Source: Gammaproteobacteria bacterium (GTDB lineage: Bacteria; Pseudomonadota; Gammaproteobacteria; Pseudomonadales; Azotimanducaceae). From it: a stretch of 63,885 nucleotides of DNA. Positions 16,237 to 25,285 of this stretch are shown piece by piece. The notes beneath the pieces were generated by a model, which had not been told where the DNA came from, did not search any database, and was given only the letters and a program-made list of their open reading frames with translations. The stretch lies in contig JAPPGK010000007.1 in assembly GCA_028821405.1 (NCBI GenBank), positions 1 through 63,885 on the forward strand. Reading direction: 5' to 3'. A program made the translations under genes and the position numbers. Within the stretch, counting starts at the first letter, position 1; each line of letters opens with the position of its first letter.

Positions 16237-19128
16237 ATGACCCACACGAACATTCTGCCCATCGATACCCGCGAGGCCACGCTTGAGGTGGTCGGCGGCA
16301 AGGGCCGCTCGCTCGCGGAGATGGCAAATGCCGGGCTCGCCGTTCCCGGCGGCTTCTACGTAACGACGGCGGCCTACCGGCGCTTCGTCGCCGACAACGG
16401 TCTGCAGGCAAGGATCATCGAACTGGCCAGGCCGACGATTGGCGAGTTCACGCTCTCCTTCGACAAGGCCTCCGAGGCGATCCAGGCGCTGTTCCAATCG
16501 GACGCCATGTCCGACGCGATGGCAGCCGAAATCGCCGCCGCGTACCAAGCTATCGAGGGCGACAACCCGGCGGTGGCGGTGCGCTCGTCAGCCAACGCCG
16601 AAGATCTCCCCGACATGTCCTTCGCCGGTCAGCAGGACACCTACCTCAATGTACGGGGCGCCGACGCGGTCGTGGCCGCCGTGCGGAACTGCTGGGCATC
16701 CCTGTGGACGCCACGGGCCATGGCCTACCGTCACGAGATGGGCATCGAGCACGATGCCGTCGCCATGGCGGTCGTCGTCCAGTTGATGGTCTCGTCGGAT
16801 GTCTCCGGCATTCTCTTTACCGCCAACCCGGCCACCGGCGAGCGTTCGGAGATGATCATCAACGCGAGCTTCGGCCTCGGCGAAGCCGTCGTCGGCGGCC
16901 AGGTGACACCCGACACGTACACGGTCGATCGTGAAACCATGCAAGCCAAGGACACGATCATCGGCGCCAAGGAACAGAAGATCGTTGCCGATGGCGACCA
17001 GGGCACGAAGCTTGAGGATATCGCCGAAGATGAACGCGGCGAGTCCTCCCTGTCGGACGAATCCATTGAGGAACTGGTCACCCTCGCCGTCAAGGCCGAG
17101 GCGCATTTCGACGGGGTTCCCCAGGACATCGAGTGGGCCTACGCCAGCGGCAGGCTCTACATGCTGCAGTCGCGGCCCATCACCAACCTGCCGCCGCAGC
17201 CCATCGAGGTCGAGTGGGAGCCGCCGCCGCCCGCGCAGATTCTCGCGCGCCGGCAGATCGTCGAGAACATCCCGGACCCCTGCACGCCGTTGTTCGACGA
17301 GATGTACCTGTGGGTGGGGCTCGAGACCGGGAAGGACGGCGAGCTCCGAAAGAGCATCATGGAAGGTGGCGGTCCGATGTTCATCTCCATGCACGGCTAT
17401 GCCTATCAGCGTTTCGACTGGCCCTTCATCATCCAGGCGCGAAAGGAACGGCTTACCGAAGCCATGACCGAAGCGGAACTGGATGCGGCCGAGATCAAGG
17501 CGGAAGAGGCGGAGGCCGAGGGATACGCGGATCGCACCGCCCGGGCCGGGAAGAAGCTCAGCGAGCGAATGAAGGGCGGCGCGATACCGTCACATCGGCC
17601 TGGTGCAGCTCAACAGGCCGAAATGGCCGAACACGACATCGGCCTGTTCCTTGATTCGCTCTCCGACGAGGAGCGCTCGGCCTACGAGGATTGGGCGGCT
17701 TCCTCGGGACTCAACAACGTCACTGCCCTCGTCACCAAGCCGGAGAGCCAGAACCCAACCTTCGGTGCGTTCAACCGGACCCAGGTCAACGAGAACCAGA
17801 TCAAGGATTTCTACGACTGGGCGAAACCCAACATCCTGGCGGCGCGGGCCAAGTGGGAGCAGTTGGACGTTGCAGAAGCGTCCGACGAGCAGCTGCTCGA
17901 AGGGATCCGCGAACTGGCCATCGCGGGCGGCAGTTTCTGGAGCGGCAACGGCGGCCATACGTTCGGCGTGGCCAAGTCGACGGACGATCAGCTGCAGGCG
18001 TTCCTTCGGGAAGCCCTACCGGACCACCATTTCACCAGCGGCCAGTTCCTGTCCGGATTCAAGGGCAAGACGATGGAAGCCAATGAACACCTGTTCACGA
18101 TCGCGAGCCAGATCCGCGAGGATGAAGCCCTTTCGGAACTGGTCATCACCACGCCGGCCAAGCGGTTGATGCAGACCCTCGAGGCCACCCCGGCGGCGTC
18201 ATCGGTCGTCGAGGCAATCAACGGCTATCTCGACATCTACGGCCACCTGGGCTACAGCCTGGACTTTGCGGAGCCGTTGCCTCTCGAGGATCCCTCCGGA
18301 CTCCTGGCAACGCTCAAGACGATGGTCTCGGACAAGGACTACAACCCCAAGAACCACGAGCTGGAGGCAACTCGCAAGCGCGAGAAGGCGATGGCGGACA
18401 TCCTCGAACTGCTCGACGGTCTGCAATACTGGCAGTTCCGCTTCCGCCACTGGTTCACCCACCGGTTCTACTTCATCCGCGAGGAGGTGATGTTCTACCT
18501 GTACCAGGCCTGGCCCGCACTGAGGCCCTTGGCGCTGGAACTGGGCCAGCGTCTGACGGATGTCGGCACCCTCCCGGATCGGGACCACGTCTTCTATCTC
18601 AAGTTCGACGAACTTAAGCAGGCGGCCACCGCCCGCAAGGAAAACGAGGCCGTCCCCGAGCTCCGCGAACTGGCGGAGGAACGGTTTGAGCTCCGGGAGG
18701 CACGCAAGCGCCTGCATCCGCCGGGCACCGTGCCCTTCGATGCGAGCGCCGATCCGGGCGTCAAGTTCAAGGAGACCCAGTTCGTCAACGATCCGAACTC
18801 GGATACGATGATCGGCGTGCCGGTCAGCCCCGGGACGATCACCGCACCCGCGAGTCTGATTAACTCACCGGCCGAGTTCGATCAGATGCGGCCCGGTTCG
18901 ATCCTAGTCTGCCCGATGACCAATCCGGCCTGGACGCCGCTCTTCGCGCACGCGTCCGGGCTGGTCACGGACATGGGCGGCATCCTGGGCCATGGCTCCA
19001 TCGTCGCCCGGGAATACGGTATCCCGGCGGTGGTGGGGACCGGCACCAGCACCCAGCGAATCAAGCAAGGCCAACAGATCGCCGTAGACGGCGACGTCGG
19101 CACTGTGAAGCTGTTGGAGGACGAGTAG
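16237..19128 (+). CDS. PEP synthase-like / rifampicin phosphotransferase-like enzyme
   Basis: 963 residues. The N-terminal half is the ATP-grasp domain of PEP synthase/PPDK (VGGKGRSLAEM near residue 20, AVRSSANAEDLPDMSFAGQQ near 115, LQSRPITNLP near 310). The C-terminal end is the swivelling phosphohistidine domain with the catalytic His in GGILGHGSIVAREYG near residue 925. The TIM-barrel PEP/pyruvate domain of true PEP synthase is absent, so the architecture is that of rifampicin phosphotransferase and related kinases, which phosphorylate an acceptor with the beta-phosphate of ATP. The middle 550 residues are the probable substrate domain and are not recognised in detail. Substrate unknown. 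Confidence 0.8.
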   Translation: MTHTNILPIDTREATLEVVGGKGRSLAEMANAGLAVPGGFYVTTAAYRRFVADNGLQARIIELARPTIGEFTLSFDKASEAIQALFQSDAMSDAMAAEIAAAYQAIEGDNPAVAVRSSANAEDLPDMSFAGQQDTYLNVRGADAVVAAVRNCWASLWTPRAMAYRHEMGIEHDAVAMAVVVQLMVSSDVSGILFTANPATGERSEMIINASFGLGEAVVGGQVTPDTYTVDRETMQAKDTIIGAKEQKIVADGDQGTKLEDIAEDERGESSLSDESIEELVTLAVKAEAHFDGVPQDIEWAYASGRLYMLQSRPITNLPPQPIEVEWEPPPPAQILARRQIVENIPDPCTPLFDEMYLWVGLETGKDGELRKSIMEGGGPMFISMHGYAYQRFDWPFIIQARKERLTEAMTEAELDAAEIKAEEAEAEGYADRTARAGKKLSERMKGGAIPSHRPGAAQQAEMAEHDIGLFLDSLSDEERSAYEDWAASSGLNNVTALVTKPESQNPTFGAFNRTQVNENQIKDFYDWAKPNILAARAKWEQLDVAEASDEQLLEGIRELAIAGGSFWSGNGGHTFGVAKSTDDQLQAFLREALPDHHFTSGQFLSGFKGKTMEANEHLFTIASQIREDEALSELVITTPAKRLMQTLEATPAASSVVEAINGYLDIYGHLGYSLDFAEPLPLEDPSGLLATLKTMVSDKDYNPKNHELEATRKREKAMADILELLDGLQYWQFRFRHWFTHRFYFIREEVMFYLYQAWPALRPLALELGQRLTDVGTLPDRDHVFYLKFDELKQAATARKENEAVPELRELAEERFELREARKRLHPPGTVPFDASADPGVKFKETQFVNDPNSDTMIGVPVSPGTITAPASLINSPAEFDQMRPGSILVCPMTNPAWTPLFAHASGLVTDMGGILGHGSIVAREYGIPAVVGTGTSTQRIKQGQQIAVDGDVGTVKLLEDE

Positions 19129-19179
19129 GCGACGAGCCGAGGAGGTCGCCGGAACTCCTAGCCCTCGTCCGACGGACCG

Positions 19180-20091
19180 TCAGGCCTCGCGTAGACGGGC
19201 TTCGAGTTCGGCAATGCGCCGTTCCGCAACCTTCCGCTTGGCGGATTCCTCGACTGCCCTGGCGGCTTCCCGCTTTGCCCTGGCGGCTTCCCGCTCTGCC
19301 CTGGCGGCTTGCCGCTCTGCCCTGGCAGCTGCCTGCTCTGCCTTGGCGGCCTCCTCGTTTGCTCGCGCTACTTCCGATCTGCGTTGCGCCTCGGCCTCTT
19401 TCCAACCCGGCATCGTCTCGCCCGTCTCGGGATCTCGCAGGCGCAACTCCCCATCCAGCGGCAGCACGTCGAGGCCCAGCACCTCGCTCGCAAACCCGAC
19501 GCCGGTGGCGCCCGACGGCAGCGGCTCGCCGTAGCCATCGGCGCCGAGTCGCCAGCCCTCCAAGCGGGGTCCGCCGTCCCGACGTACGTCCAAGGGATCG
19601 AACAGCCAGTACTCGCGCACTCCGAGCGCACCGTAGAGCGGCGGCTTGGCGTAGACGTCCTTCCGCCAGCTGTATTTCGAAATCACTTCGAGCACGAGAT
19701 CCGGCACCTTCGACTCCTCCCAGAGCTTGTATGAGAGTCGGCGATGCCTGCCGACGCCGAACACGACCATGGCGTCCGGGACCACGACGGCTGAGCGATT
19801 GCCGCGTTCGAAGTAGAACCCGAGGTCGCATGCCGCGAACACGTCGTCGCGGTCGAGAAACCGCGACTGCACGACTTGCACCACGTGCGTGCGTGAGTCC
19901 CAGTGGTCGGTCGATTCCACGGCTGAACCGTCGCAGTAGGGATAGCCGTCGTCGTCACAGTCCACCGGCGGCACGGGCTTGTATAGCGCCTTGGCGTGAA
20001 CAACGGACAGGGGCGGCTGGGTATGCGGCGGTGCGGGGCGTGGCGGGGTCGGTACATCTACCGCCCCCGCAGGCGGGATCGTGCTTGGCAT
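19180..20091 (-). CDS. Uma2-family PD-(D/E)XK nuclease-like protein with coiled-coil tail
   Basis: About 303 residues. The Uma2 core is VVPDAMVVFGV, then PDLVLEVISKYSWRKD and GVREYWLFDPLDV, giving the D...E-x-(S)K-type active site. The last 80 residues are a charged Ala/Arg/Glu coiled coil built from heptads (AARAERE units). A paralogue with the same plan is at 24422 on the other strand. Uma2 genes are highly expanded in some bacteria, and their function is unsettled. Confidence 0.8.
   Translation of the reverse strand: MPSTIPPAGAVDVPTPPRPAPPHTQPPLSVVHAKALYKPVPPVDCDDDGYPYCDGSAVESTDHWDSRTHVVQVVQSRFLDRDDVFAACDLGFYFERGNRSAVVVPDAMVVFGVGRHRRLSYKLWEESKVPDLVLEVISKYSWRKDVYAKPPLYGALGVREYWLFDPLDVRRDGGPRLEGWRLGADGYGEPLPSGATGVGFASEVLGLDVLPLDGELRLRDPETGETMPGWKEAEAQRRSEVARANEEAAKAEQAAARAERQAARAEREAARAKREAARAVEESAKRKVAERRIAELEARLREA
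19256..19360. repeat. 21-bp tandem repeats inside the Uma2 coiled coil
   Basis: Five degenerate 21-bp units of the type GCCCTGGCGGCTTCCCGCTC run head to tail and encode seven-residue coiled-coil heptads in the minus-strand Uma2 gene. The near-identity of the first three units suggests recent slippage expansion. Confidence 0.65.
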
Positions 20092-20344
20092 GGCGGGAAC
20101 GTACCACAAATGGCAACCAGCAACGGAAGTGGCCGGGAAGGATCAGTCATCCGATGCCGCGGGCGCTAACGAAATTGCCCCCGCTGGCTGTACGACATCG
20201 CGGATTTGATCGTGGGAAAAAGCCGTTTCTCTGGGTGCGAGATTGCCCCGCCGGGCAGTCACGACGGACAGGCGATTGAGGCGCAGGGCGCTGCGCGGCT
20301 CGAAGTCTCGTCTCGTGTCCTGCCCGGCTGGTCGTTCTCGAACG

Positions 20345-21280
20345 TTACCTGATCGCCACCGGATTGATGACTGCCTGCACCGCCCCTTCGAAGCGCGGCT
20401 GTCCCAGCACGAATAGGAACTCCCAGCCCTCGTCCGCCGCCAGCGCCCGGACGTCCATGTTCTCCAGGATGTAGATGCCGTTCTTGGCCAGCAGTTCGGG
20501 GTGGACGGGGAACATCAACTCCGGGTTCTCATGCGGTACCGCCTCTAGGCCCCACGTGTCGGCACCCACCGCGACCACGTCTAGACTCGCGAGGTACTTG
20601 GCGCCGCCCATCCCGAGGCCGGGTTCGCCGCCCATGAAGGTCTCGTTGTCCACCCCGGCGAGGTTGAGCCAACCGGTGTGGAAGAGCACCACGTCGCCCT
20701 TGCCGATCTCGACGCCCTGTGCGGTGGCCTGTGCCTTGATCTCGGCCTCGTTGAACACGGTGCCTGCCGGCAACGGGTTCTCGCCGAAGTGGCGGGTCAT
20801 GTCGAGAAGTACACCGCGGCCGACCATCGGCGGGATCTTCTCGATGGAAAGCGCCGTGAGCCCCTTCGTGGTGACGAAGTCCTTGGCGTGCAACCCGTTG
20901 TAGTAGACGTGGTCGATGCCCATGTGCCCCAAGCCGTCCAGTTGGCTGCCGATGCCCATCCAGGTGTAGAGCAGGTCGTCGTTGCCCGTGGCCCGGTTCG
21001 CACCCATGGTGGGTCCGAGGTCCTGGCCCGGCTGAATGACAGTGATTGCGTAGTGCCGGGGCGGATAGGCGGGCGACTCCCACCCGGTAACGACGCCGAG
21101 CGCATAGGTCTTGCCGGTTTTCACCAACCGGGCCGCCTCGACGACCTTGTCCGGCGACAGGTGGTTGACGGCGCCCAACGTATCGCCTGCGCCGTGCTCG
21201 GATGGATACCAGTCCGCCTCCTCCGCAGATGCGGCCAATGCGAGCGCCGCTAGGACGCCTAGAATGTGGATGTTCCGCAT
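20345..21280 (-). CDS. Cyclase-family (kynurenine formamidase-like) metal hydrolase, secreted
   Basis: 311 residues. Signal peptide MRNIHILGVLAALALAASA, then the cyclase fold (PF04199). The metal motif region reads SQLDGLGHMGIDHVYYNG, the variant of HxGTHxD typical of cyclase-family proteins that keep a WDGLxH-like sequence. Members hydrolyse amides or lactones, such as N-formylkynurenine; the substrate here is unknown. A strong ribosome site GGGGGAG precedes the ATG at 21280, which supports this start over longer upstream frames. Confidence 0.85.
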   Translation of the reverse strand: MRNIHILGVLAALALAASAEEADWYPSEHGAGDTLGAVNHLSPDKVVEAARLVKTGKTYALGVVTGWESPAYPPRHYAITVIQPGQDLGPTMGANRATGNDDLLYTWMGIGSQLDGLGHMGIDHVYYNGLHAKDFVTTKGLTALSIEKIPPMVGRGVLLDMTRHFGENPLPAGTVFNEAEIKAQATAQGVEIGKGDVVLFHTGWLNLAGVDNETFMGGEPGLGMGGAKYLASLDVVAVGADTWGLEAVPHENPELMFPVHPELLAKNGIYILENMDVRALAADEGWEFLFVLGQPRFEGAVQAVINPVAIR

Positions 21281-21566
21281 GTCTCCCCCATGAGAGTTTC
21301 TCGAATGAGCCATGATAGGCCCGTGACGCTCGATGCGTACCGGTGGCGGCTGGCCAAGGCGCGACACCTTTTGCGCGCGACCAGCTACGGCAGTTCTACT
21401 GATCGCCGGGGAACTGGTGTGGCCAATCTCGCCAGATGACTTGGTCGAATGGGCGACGATCTGAGGTGGGCATGTACGTAATGCATTGTTTGTCATGGAG
21501 TTTTCGATTGGCACGGGTCTTGTTTGGACCGGGCATGGATCTGGCAGCAGCAAAAGAGGAGTTCTC

Positions 21567-22508
21567 ATGCGAAAGGCAATGGCGTTTTCGACATCGGCGG
21601 TTCTCGCCCTGATGTCAACCGCGGCGACGGCGGAGACCGAGCAACGGTCGTTCGGGGTATCGGCCGGGGGTCGTTTCGTACTCGACACCGACTGGGGCGA
21701 GGTCAGCGTCGAGACGTGGGGCCGCGACGCGGTGGATGTCGTCGTCGAGCGGTCGGGCAAGTTCGAGCAGCTCGGATTCGATGAACAGGACGGCACCGTG
21801 ACTGTCCGGGCGCGAAAGGAGAACCAGGGCTTGCGGGGATGGTTCGGCTCGCGAGGCCCTAGCCCCGTGTTCCGCATTACCGTGCCGGCGCGCTTCGATC
21901 TAGACCTGAGGACGGCGGGCGGCAACATGGGCATCGCAGACATCGACGGCGACATCGTCGCCGGTACCAGCGGCGGCAAACTTGCGGTCGGCGAGGTCAC
22001 GGGTTCCGTGCGGGCATGGACTTCGGGGGGATCCATTCGCATCGCGGGCGCTGACGGGTCGGTGGATGCCACGACCTCGGGTGGTTCGATCCGACTTGCG
22101 CGGGCGGGAGGGCCGGTCAATGCTCGGACTAGCGGCGGGACGATTTGGATCGGCGCCTCGCAGGGTCCAACCGTGGCCCATACTTCCGGAGGGTCCATCG
22201 AACTAGGTGCTGTTGCGGGCGCCATCGACGCGCGGACCACCGGCGGATCCATCAGCGCGACGCTCGCGGAACAACCTGTCGGCGACTCCCAGTTGCGAAC
22301 CACCGGCGGCAGTATTGGACTGGTTGTGGCGGGGGACCTGAAGTTCGAGATCGACGCACGGACCACCGGTGGCCGAGTCTCCGCGGACCTGCCCAACCTC
22401 GCGCCGGTCACCGTCAACAAATCAGTCTTGGAAGCGCCGGTCAACGGCGGCGGCCCGAAACTCACCCTGCGAACCACCGGCGGCTCGATCCGTTTGGGAA
22501 CACTGTAG
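21567..22508 (+). CDS. DUF4097 beta-helix-like envelope protein
   Basis: 313 residues starting MRKAMAFSTSAVLALMSTAA, a clear signal peptide, after the ribosome site GAGGAG. The rest is a repeat protein: about nine copies of a roughly 19-residue unit centred on TSGGSI or TTGGSI, which stack as short beta strands (DUF4097/adhesin-like). It would sit in the periplasm or on the surface. No catalytic residues are apparent. It lies upstream of the UGSC gene, separated by about 126 bp. Confidence 0.82.
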   Translation: MRKAMAFSTSAVLALMSTAATAETEQRSFGVSAGGRFVLDTDWGEVSVETWGRDAVDVVVERSGKFEQLGFDEQDGTVTVRARKENQGLRGWFGSRGPSPVFRITVPARFDLDLRTAGGNMGIADIDGDIVAGTSGGKLAVGEVTGSVRAWTSGGSIRIAGADGSVDATTSGGSIRLARAGGPVNARTSGGTIWIGASQGPTVAHTSGGSIELGAVAGAIDARTTGGSISATLAEQPVGDSQLRTTGGSIGLVVAGDLKFEIDARTTGGRVSADLPNLAPVTVNKSVLEAPVNGGGPKLTLRTTGGSIRLGTL

Positions 22509-22634
22509 GGAGACGGCGAGTCCCCGGATCGGGCCACGAACGCCTTGGTGTCGTGTCCGTCGGGGCCGTCGGTTCGTGTGGCGGGCTCGGGTGTGGTGGT
22601 ATAACCAGCGGACCATCGCGACAACGGGACAACC

Positions 22635-24275
22635 ATGGAAATGACGAACCCCTGCGGCGCTTTCGACGTCAAGTCGACGCCGCTAGCACCCCGCATCGAC
22701 TTGGGCCCGGATGCGACCATCGGTCTCTTCGCCAACGACAAGAAGAACGCCGATGTGCTTCTCGAACACGTTCAACGGGGGCTTCGGGAATCCCATGGTG
22801 TCGAACGGTTCCGTTGGTTCCGGAAGGAAGCGACCCAGCCGGCGGCGTTCACCGACCAGTTCATCGCCGAATGCCACGCCGTGGTGGGTGCCGTCTGCGA
22901 CTGAGGATCCTGCACGTCGTGGTGTATCCATGACTGCATCGAACTCGAGAAACGCGGCCTCCCGACCGTGGCGGTGTGCACCGACGAGTTCTTCGCCCTG
23001 GCCAAGACCGAGGCCATGGGCTGGGACATGCCCGGTTTGCCGCTCGCGGTGGTGCCCCATCCCCTGGCGAAACGCAACGCTGAAGAGTGCCGTGAATTCG
23101 CGGCGGGCGTGCTCGGCGAGATTGGGGAAGCGCTGACCAACGATCCCGGGTTGCTGGCCGCGAAGTACCGCAAAAAGACCGTGCAGGCGGGTAGCCGGCG
23201 TCGCTACCGGTCGCTCTTCGAGAGCGAGTTCAACGCACCGGATGCACCGCCGACGTTCAAGGGGCCCGATTCCATCGAAGCCATGAACCGCGTGTTCTAC
23301 CGACGCGGCTGGACGGACGGATTGCCCGTGCTGCCGCCAACCCCAAGGCGCGTGGAGGCAATGCTCGAGGGGCGTCAATCCGACCTGGCGATCGGGCTCG
23401 TCGAACCTCGGCTGGGCCGGGCGACTTTGGGCAAGATCGCAGCAAACGCGGTCATGGCAGGGTGCGAGCCGGCGCATTTTCCCGTCGTTCTCGCGGCTGT
23501 TAGGGCCATGATCGACGAGGGCTTCAACCTCAAGGCCCTGCAGTCAACCACGCATCCGTGCACCGTGGCGTGCCTCGTGGGCGGACCCGTAGCCGACGAA
23601 CTCGACGTCAACGGTGCGTACAACGTATTCGGCCAGGGTAACCGGGCCAACGCGGCCATCGGGCGCGCCATCCGCCTCGTGCTCACCAACATAGGCGGCG
23701 CCTCGCCCGGCGCGCTGGACCGCTCGACCATGGGATCGCCCGCCAAGTACGCCCTGTGCTTCCGGGAGAACCTGGATGCGAGCCCGTGGCCTTCCTATCA
23801 CGAGGAGTTGGGACTCGACCCGGCCGACAGCCACGTTACGGTGTTCGGCGTGGAAGGTCCTCACAACGTCAATGACCACTACGGCCGCACGGGGGAGGAA
23901 ATCCTGCTGACCATCGCCGGCACCCTGGCATCGCCCGGGGCGAACAACTTCTACCTTGGCGGGCAGCCCGTGGTGGTCATCGGACCGGAACACGCTGAGG
24001 TCATCGCGGCCGACGGCTTCTCCAAGATGGACGTGAAACGGTTCTTGGCCGATCGGGCGATCGTGCCGCGCGCGGTCGTCTCCGACGCCATGGTCGATGC
24101 GGTCGCGGATCGCAATCCCGCGCAGTTGTTGGGGGAAGGCGCCGCCGACGGCGTGCGGTTCGTGACCGACCCGGACCAACTGATCGTGCTTGTCGCGGGC
24201 GGGGCGGGGCGCCATTCGGCGGTACTGCCCACGTTCGGCGGCTCGACGCGGGCGGTTACGCGGCGGACTGAATAG
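22635..24275 (+). CDS. UGSC-family selenoprotein (in-frame UGA as Sec90)
   Basis: Frame 22635-24275 contains one internal UGA at 22902-22904 and reads GAVCD-U-GSCTSWCIHDC at that point, exactly the UGSC family motif in which U is selenocysteine. Coding sense is continuous on both sides: before it APRIDLGPDATIGLFANDKK, after it IELEKRGLPTVAV. With UGA as Sec the product is 546 residues. A SECIS-like hairpin follows at 22916-22934. The first about 210 residues are the UGSC domain (redox CxxU-like function proposed for the family); residues about 220-546 form a second domain starting near FYRRGWTDGLPVLPPTPRR, whose role I do not know. If the UGA were read as stop, two unlinked truncated proteins would result. 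Confidence 0.85.
22916..22934 (+). promoter_or_regulatory. Bacterial SECIS-like hairpin of the UGSC gene
   Basis: A 7-bp stem GTCGTGG/CCATGAC (one G-U pair) closes the loop TGTAT. The loop starts 19 nt after the UGA and has a G at its second position, fitting the published bacterial SECIS model (loop 16-37 nt downstream, G in the first two loop bases). The hairpin is within the coding sequence, as in all bacterial SECIS elements. Confidence 0.65.
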
Positions 24276-24421
24276 TCCACTGTAGGAAATATCGCACGGC
24301 AATTTCAGCCGATTCTCACCTCGGCAACGGTCCTTTTCGTTAACGCTCGCGACCCCCGATGGCGAACATTGGCGGTTCATCGGTACGGCTTCGAGAGATC
24401 GAGCTGTGGTACGTTTCGGCC

Positions 24422-25282
24422 ATGCGCAACGCGACCGTTCCACGGTCGCTCGTCGGCGACGCCGGCGAACAACACGCGGAAGTAGGTTCCATGCCAACAA
24501 CCCACCCGAACACCCCGTCCACGGATGTGCGACGCCGCGGTGCGCGTCGCCCGGCCGCAAAACCCTTGTCGGTGGTCCACGCCGCGGCGCTTTACCAACC
24601 GGTGCCGCCGGTCGGTTGTGACGACGACGGCTATCCGTGCGACGACTCAGCGGCCGTGGACAATTCGGACCACAACATCGTGTCGGGCTACATCAAGCAC
24701 GTGGTGGGGGAGCGGTACGCCGACCGGGACGACGTGTTCGCGAACGCCGACTTGGGGCTCTATTTCGAACAGGGCAATCGATCGGCCCTCGTCGTACCGG
24801 ATGTCCTCGTCGCTTTCGGGGTCGAGGGCGGCAGCCGGCTGTCGTACAAGGTCTGGGAGGAGGGCAAGCCGCCGGACCTCGTCGTGGAAGTGCTGTCGCA
24901 TAGGACTTGGCGGAAAGATCTGCGCGACAAACCAGGCCTATACGAGGCGCTTGGCATCGCCGAGTACTGGTCCTTCGATCAGCATCGTCAGAGTGATGGT
25001 CCGCCGCTCCTCGTGCGACGCCTCGAGAACCGTAGCTATTGCGTCGAGGGAGATGGCATAACCGGACACAGCGCGATCCTTGGTCTCGACATCCGGGTCG
25101 CAGGCACCTTGCTGCGATTGCACGACCCGGCGACGGGCCTCGATCTCCCCGACTACAACGAGGCAGTGGCCATGTACCGGCAGGCGCAATCACAGATTGC
25201 GGAGGAGGAGGAAGCCAGGAAGGCGGCAGAACGACGCATCGCCGAGTTGGGGCAACAACTGCGCCGATCCAAAGGCGCTTGA
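24422..25282 (+). CDS. Uma2-family PD-(D/E)XK nuclease-like protein
   Basis: About 286 residues, paralogous to the Uma2 protein at 19180-20091. Core motifs: VVPDVLVAFGV, PPDLVVEVLSHRTWRKD, GIAEYWSFDQ. A shorter C-terminal helical tail (EEEEARKAAERRIAELGQQL) replaces the long coiled coil. Both paralogues share the N-terminal PLSVVHA(A/K)ALY(Q/K)PVPPV and even an upstream sequence of the form TGGTACGTT..GCCATG, so the duplication included the leader. ATG 24422 is chosen by that match; 24359 is possible. Confidence 0.8.
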   Translation: MRNATVPRSLVGDAGEQHAEVGSMPTTHPNTPSTDVRRRGARRPAAKPLSVVHAAALYQPVPPVGCDDDGYPCDDSAAVDNSDHNIVSGYIKHVVGERYADRDDVFANADLGLYFEQGNRSALVVPDVLVAFGVEGGSRLSYKVWEEGKPPDLVVEVLSHRTWRKDLRDKPGLYEALGIAEYWSFDQHRQSDGPPLLVRRLENRSYCVEGDGITGHSAILGLDIRVAGTLLRLHDPATGLDLPDYNEAVAMYRQAQSQIAEEEEARKAAERRIAELGQQLRRSKGA

Positions 25283-25285
25283 GCG

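Noticed and set aside
20345-22741. Very long minus-strand frame extending upstream of the cyclase gene
   Set aside because: The part above 21280 is antisense to the DUF4097 repeats and has low-complexity Pro/Ser composition; the cyclase has its own ATG, ribosome site and signal peptide at 21280.
22905-22920. Hairpin with GGAT/ATCC base and a GTC loop right after the UGSC UGA
   Set aside because: Its loop is only 11-12 nt from the UGA and the stem has three mismatches; the 22916-22934 hairpin fits the bacterial SECIS spacing much better.
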